Shown here: positions 23,301 through 26,210 of the stretch, in pieces | Layout: each line of letters starts with the position of its first letter | How positions within the stretch are numbered: the stretch's first letter is position 1 | NCBI GenBank assembly: GCA_964431965.1 | Contig: CAYSLU010000075.1 | Coordinates: forward strand, 1 to 26,210 | Direction: 5' to 3' | Origin: CAYSLU01 sp964431965 | Lineage (GTDB): Bacteria; Verrucomicrobiota; Kiritimatiellia; CAIKKV01; CAYSLU01 | DNA: 26,210 nt | Position numbers and translations under genes: made by a program | Notes under the pieces: generated by a model | What the model was told of the DNA's origin: nothing | The model's database searches: none | The model's input: only the letters and a program-made list of their open reading frames with translations

Positions 23301-26210
23301 CGTGGGCGGGCAGATCGTCACCACGCGCCGGTCCGCTCCGGGCGCCGCGGACATCGTCATATCGCGCCGCTGCGACGGCGCCGGCCGCCTGGTCGCGGAA
23401 GTCGATGCGCTCGATCACAAGACCACGCACGCGCACTCCACGAATGCAGCCGGTGAACGCGTGACCACCACCCTGTTCCCCGATGGCTCAACGCGCGTGG
23501 AGACCCGGTACCGCGACGGCCAGCTGAAGGCCGTCGGCGGAACCGCCGCGCATCCGGTCTGCCATGTCTATGGGGCAGACGCCGGCGGGCGCTTCGCCAT
23601 CTCGTACTTCGGGGCCGACACCAACGCGACGGAATGGCAGCAGACATGGTCCGACATGCTGGGACAGCCGTGGAGGACGCGCTACGCCGACGGCTACGAG
23701 CGGATCACCCGCTACGATGCTTCCGGCCGGCCGAGCGAAGAGACGGACGGGCTCACGCGGAGGCTCTACGCGTACGACGCGCTCGGCCTCTCGCGCTGCG
23801 AGGCCACGGACATGGACGCCAACGGGACCATGGATCGCGCGGGCGTCGACCGGATCGCCGAGAGCCGGACGGCGTGGGAGTGGCTGGGCGGGAGCGCGGT
23901 CGAGCGGTCCGTGCACCGCGTTCATGCGGAGGCCGGCAGCGAGCGGGCGGTGACCACGGCCGAGCAGTCCCGATCCGCCGATGGAGCCGCCTCATGGTCC
24001 GTCTCCTTCGGGCGCACCAGTCGAACCGACGTCGTGCGCAGCCCGGACTCGGCGAGTCGGACGGAAACGCTGACAGGCCCGGACGGCGCCTCCACGCTGA
24101 GCGCCTACACAAACGGCCAACTCGCGGCAGTCGCGCGCCGGGCTGCAGACGGCCGCCTGCTCTGGGCTCGCTCCTACGCATACGACCCGCACGGCCGGCC
24201 GACGGAAGTCCGCGAGACCGCTCCCAACGGAACGGTCCGCGAGATCCGAGCCGCTGTCGATGCCGCGGGCCGGGTGACGAACCGCACGCTTCGCGCCGAC
24301 GGCCGGGAGCTGAACACCGGCTACGCCTACGACGCGATGGGGCGGTGCATTCGCCGGACGGAACCCGACGGGGCGGTCTTCGACGCGGAATACGAGCCCA
24401 CCGGCGAGCTGAAGTCGCTCGGCGGCACGGGCGCCTACCCGGCACGCTACACCTACGATCCGCGCGGCCGACTCCAGACGCTGGAGACCTACCGAGCGGG
24501 AGCGGGAGGGACGGCCGATGTCACGCGGTGGTCCTACGATCCGGCACGCGGCTGGCCCACGGCCAAGACGGATGCCGCCGGGGCCACCGTCACCTTTTCC
24601 TATCGCCCGGACGGCCTGCTCGCGCAGCGCGTGTGGGCGCGGGGCGCGCAGGCCCGCTACGCCTACGACGCGGGCGGACTGCTGACGAATACGGCCTACT
24701 CGGACGGCACCGCGGACGTTTCGGTTGAGCGCGATCGGGCCGGGCGCATCGTGCGGGTCGCGGATGGCACCGGCCTTCGAACGAACCGGCTCGACGATGC
24801 CGGGCGTTTGCTTTCCGCCGACTTCCCCGGCGCGGCCGCTCAGGTCGCCTGCGCCTATGACCACTCCTCCGGCCGGCGCACGAACGCACAGGTCCGATTC
24901 GATGGCGGAGAAGGGATCGACGTCCGCACGGCCTGGGATGACGCCGGACGCGTGAGCGCGGTGTCGGCCGGACCCAACCGGGCGGCCTACGCATACGCCG
25001 GCGACGGCGTCACGGTCGCCGCCATCACCACGTCCGCCGGAACCGGTGCGGTGGCCACGGCAACGCGCGAGTCCGACGGATTCGGCCGGATCGCCCGGAT
25101 CACATATTCGGCCCGCGGGGCGGCGTCGCTCGGCTTCGACTACGCGCACGACGAGGCCGGCCGGCGAGTCCAGTGCGACCTGGAAGACGGCGGGCGGTGG
25201 GAGTACCGGTACGACGCGCTCGGCCAGCTCACGTCCGCCGTGCGACGCCTCCCGGGCGGAGCCGTGATGCCCGGCGTCGGGATGTGGTACGCCTACGACA
25301 CGATCGGCAACCGCACGGGGGATCGACAGGAGTCCGCGACAGCGCCGCGGGCATTCGTTGCGAACCGGTTGAACCAGTATGTGGAGATGACGGCGATGAG
25401 CGGGGCGCGGTCCGCGCCGCCGGGGACCGTCATCCGAATCGACGGCTCGGGTGCCGCGCCCTTCTCGAGCGGCGGAGCCGCATCGGTGTCGCGGACCGTT
25501 CGGTTCGCCTATGACGCCGACGGGAACCTGACGAATGACGGAGATCGAGCCTATACATGGGACGCGGAGAATCGGCTGGTTGCGGTTCAATCGGCGGCTC
25601 TGACGTCCGGAGCGTGGCGCCTGGAGTTCGACCATGACGGCGGCGGCCGGCGGGTGCGCAAGCGGACGCTCCGGAGGGCGGGGGAGAGTTGGGCGACGGA
25701 GTACGAGAGCCGGTTTGTCTATGACGGCTGGAACCTGGCCGCGGAGATCATCCGCCCGGCGGCCGGGCCGGCGCGGACGAACGTCTACGCATGGGGCCTG
25801 GACGTTGCGGAGCAGGGCGGCGCCAGCCCGGGCGCGGCGCCCGGTGCTTCGGCCGGCGGGATCGGCGGCCTGCTGTTCATGATCAGCATGGATGGCCCGA
25901 CCTCATCGTGGCACTACGCCTGTGACGCCAACGGAGACGTTGTCGGAGCATTCGATCCGACCGGGGCCCTGGTGGCGCGGCACGAGTATGATCCATACGG
26001 GAATGCGCTGCCCACCGCATCGCCGGTTCTCCCCGGCGCCGGCTTCGGTCACTCCACCAAAATGCTGGACACCGAAATCGGCCTCGAGTACTACGGGCAT
26101 CGCGTCTACAGCGCCACCCTCGGCCGGTGGCTCTCACGTGATCCGATGGGGGAAGAGGGAGGGCTCAATCTTCAGGGGTTCGTCCGGAACACGCCACCCA
26201 ACGCCATCGA
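20341..26210 (+). CDS. secreted RHS/YD-repeat protein (3' end beyond window)
   Basis: The frame is open for 1,956 codons to the window edge. A long N-terminus leads to a hydrophobic export segment (about 33-50, RLLVVALTLLLPLAPRLPAA). Residues about 55-650 form a non-repetitive region with an Asp-rich run followed by a Cys cluster (C387, C391, C393, C396). From about 700 on, YD-type repeats dominate (GYAYDGLNRV, RYDASGRP, YAYDAMGRC, YTYDPRGRL, FAYDADGNLTNDGDRAYTWDAENRLVAV). An EF-hand-like DMDANGTMD lies at 1157-1165. The RHS core end is reached at 1914 on (GLEYYGHRVY, LGRWLSRDPMGEEGGLNL). In RHS proteins the repeats form a hollow shell that encloses a variable C-terminal domain, often a toxin; that part and any immunity gene lie outside this window. 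No ATG, GTG or TTG occurs in frame between the stop at 20305 and 20341. Confidence 0.88.
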   Translation, partial: MQGLQRGVCFGVSARTVIGGRVSAPTRVGPSRLLVVALTLLLPLAPRLPAAQGEHFVAAYNVLASELNARLSVLSLSTFPLKSLDNGDGVTPLDLYMLRQKVRDLMGMYFVVTPGGSQLDQKDEYEAFPWGLRYATTELVTPSLMDGIGANGWFTKVPGSCVVATNSVYAANFLDVPLLWIHFVELQTAIRRLRYTKWGGTWTAPDTQNYRVGDGSAWDWPSAKAAAETVYAASALQSVGAPFALTSADHWRNGNRVYVAGMNTRRSRFRVSNLGIYPHSVQFYNLGSLSPADPYYPTVREFHANGQSVRFDAWTLWSTSPFTAGSDVFSDTLGIDSSPAWCPEPLPGGVSIRGFTVAGVVAVVEWDFPTYALREPVLVDDDDDGLCVSGCGCSECPPAMDANWMHMWNRPVVTFPLGISSGLLSGGVRVKAYVTEYEVDGATRQAFSLDTRVLSDGGDPAAGWWFVAIKRPCGAEVVIPTTGRMANQPINVRASYRLSRTAEGVSLVFPLQDNLIHQYGGNGAISKVTMRFGNASVSVSGSPDAWPGMRASRNASGCVVSNTSPALTAVLRYRAPNLVGRVDYFTPTGVPLSQIEYSTGSKCYTLRDPAGNHVDEARVVTNAVGDTEIWRGVTTNGSVRAALKEIRSDSHDPVSGLHRVAQVDLLDPGGAAEQSRTSITAFAEFPWGEEVVTHTVGAGTPDEQTTRYDYVPEGIDGESLPRLVESPDGSWTGYAYDGLNRVILEESAHMNSAPGDTGSCRSVRSVYLGSAELDALGFPALDGGDTNDPRPRLVVESIAGVEVARTYHAYLPDRAITRRCRTPGAAYDAADNEETAVHHLTSGTFQGRPWKAERPDGTRTVTSYSHDPALDRLTITADSGIGSGTVVTSGTRSVTVTDASGHVLEERRADIATGIVLSRISNQRDAFGRVTCASNAVDGTCTRTTYGCCGPQTVRDAEGIETTNHYNELKQVFAAERCGVTEFAERDVGGQIVTTRRSAPGAADIVISRRCDGAGRLVAEVDALDHKTTHAHSTNAAGERVTTTLFPDGSTRVETRYRDGQLKAVGGTAAHPVCHVYGADAGGRFAISYFGADTNATEWQQTWSDMLGQPWRTRYADGYERITRYDASGRPSEETDGLTRRLYAYDALGLSRCEATDMDANGTMDRAGVDRIAESRTAWEWLGGSAVERSVHRVHAEAGSERAVTTAEQSRSADGAASWSVSFGRTSRTDVVRSPDSASRTETLTGPDGASTLSAYTNGQLAAVARRAADGRLLWARSYAYDPHGRPTEVRETAPNGTVREIRAAVDAAGRVTNRTLRADGRELNTGYAYDAMGRCIRRTEPDGAVFDAEYEPTGELKSLGGTGAYPARYTYDPRGRLQTLETYRAGAGGTADVTRWSYDPARGWPTAKTDAAGATVTFSYRPDGLLAQRVWARGAQARYAYDAGGLLTNTAYSDGTADVSVERDRAGRIVRVADGTGLRTNRLDDAGRLLSADFPGAAAQVACAYDHSSGRRTNAQVRFDGGEGIDVRTAWDDAGRVSAVSAGPNRAAYAYAGDGVTVAAITTSAGTGAVATATRESDGFGRIARITYSARGAASLGFDYAHDEAGRRVQCDLEDGGRWEYRYDALGQLTSAVRRLPGGAVMPGVGMWYAYDTIGNRTGDRQESATAPRAFVANRLNQYVEMTAMSGARSAPPGTVIRIDGSGAAPFSSGGAASVSRTVRFAYDADGNLTNDGDRAYTWDAENRLVAVQSAALTSGAWRLEFDHDGGGRRVRKRTLRRAGESWATEYESRFVYDGWNLAAEIIRPAAGPARTNVYAWGLDVAEQGGASPGAAPGASAGGIGGLLFMISMDGPTSSWHYACDANGDVVGAFDPTGALVARHEYDPYGNALPTASPVLPGAGFGHSTKMLDTEIGLEYYGHRVYSATLGRWLSRDPMGEEGGLNLQGFVRNTPPNAI

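Noticed and set aside
21496..23436. 646-residue minus-strand open frame opposite the RHS gene
   Set aside because: Shadow frame of the YD-repeat coding sequence, with no independent signals.
1..26210. CRISPR arrays, insertion sequences, tRNA and rRNA genes
   Set aside because: No regularly spaced long repeats, transposase-like frames, cloverleaf-forming segments or rRNA sequence were seen on either strand.

Overview
This 26.2 kb window of GC-rich bacterial DNA (well over 60% GC by eye) looks like a metagenome-assembled scaffold: it contains one 100-base run of N (3310-3409), so the part left of it (1-3309) may not be truly adjacent to the rest. The gene content suggests a free-living or gut/sediment carbohydrate degrader, most likely from the PVC superphylum (Kiritimatiellota, Lentisphaerota or Verrucomicrobiota). 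The hints are uronic-acid lyase-like proteins, a GHL10-type secreted hydrolase, an SQE.R.Y-bearing GT39-like transferase and a giant RHS protein. No rRNA or marker protein is present to fix the phylum.

Layout. 1-2615 (minus strand): the first codons of an unknown gene, a heparinase II/III-like protein and a stand-alone CBM48-type glycogen-binding protein. 2765-3305 (plus): a recognisable promoter and a small STAS/SpoIIAA-like protein, followed by the N gap. 3547-5898 (plus): an oligogalacturonate-lyase-like beta-propeller and a right-handed beta-helix pectate-lyase-like protein. 5920-7356 (minus) and 7479-10193 (plus): a nitronate monooxygenase-like flavoprotein divergent from a GlcD-type FAD-linked oxidase, then a zinc alcohol/polyol dehydrogenase. 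10234-14303: a cell-surface glycan group with a GT2, a GT39-like integral membrane transferase and, convergent to them, a DPM1-like transferase that could supply the lipid-linked sugar. 14440-17744: mnmE and mnmG, overlapping by one base, which together modify U34 of tRNAs. 17745-20279: a secreted GHL10-family protein directly abutting mnmG. 20341 to the window end: a secreted RHS/YD-repeat protein, still open at the right edge.

The most interesting signal is inside mnmG. Two perfect 16-bp copies of the ParB-binding centromere parS (TGTTCCACGTGGAACA), 63 bp apart and in the same reading frame, sit in an insertion of about 36 residues in MnmG, where each is translated as LFHVE. This suggests the chromosomal centromere is carried inside an essential-type tRNA-modification gene and that the region is close to oriC, although the usual rsmG-parA-parB neighbours are not downstream. 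The same mnmE-mnmG pair differs sharply from its neighbours in base and codon use (the G1-to-G3 part of the mnmE G domain falls to 43% GC and is rich in ATA, AGA and AGG). mnmE and the FAD-linked oxidase each have a good promoter whose -10 box lies only 7-9 bases before the ATG, with no Shine-Dalgarno sequence, which predicts leaderless mRNAs.
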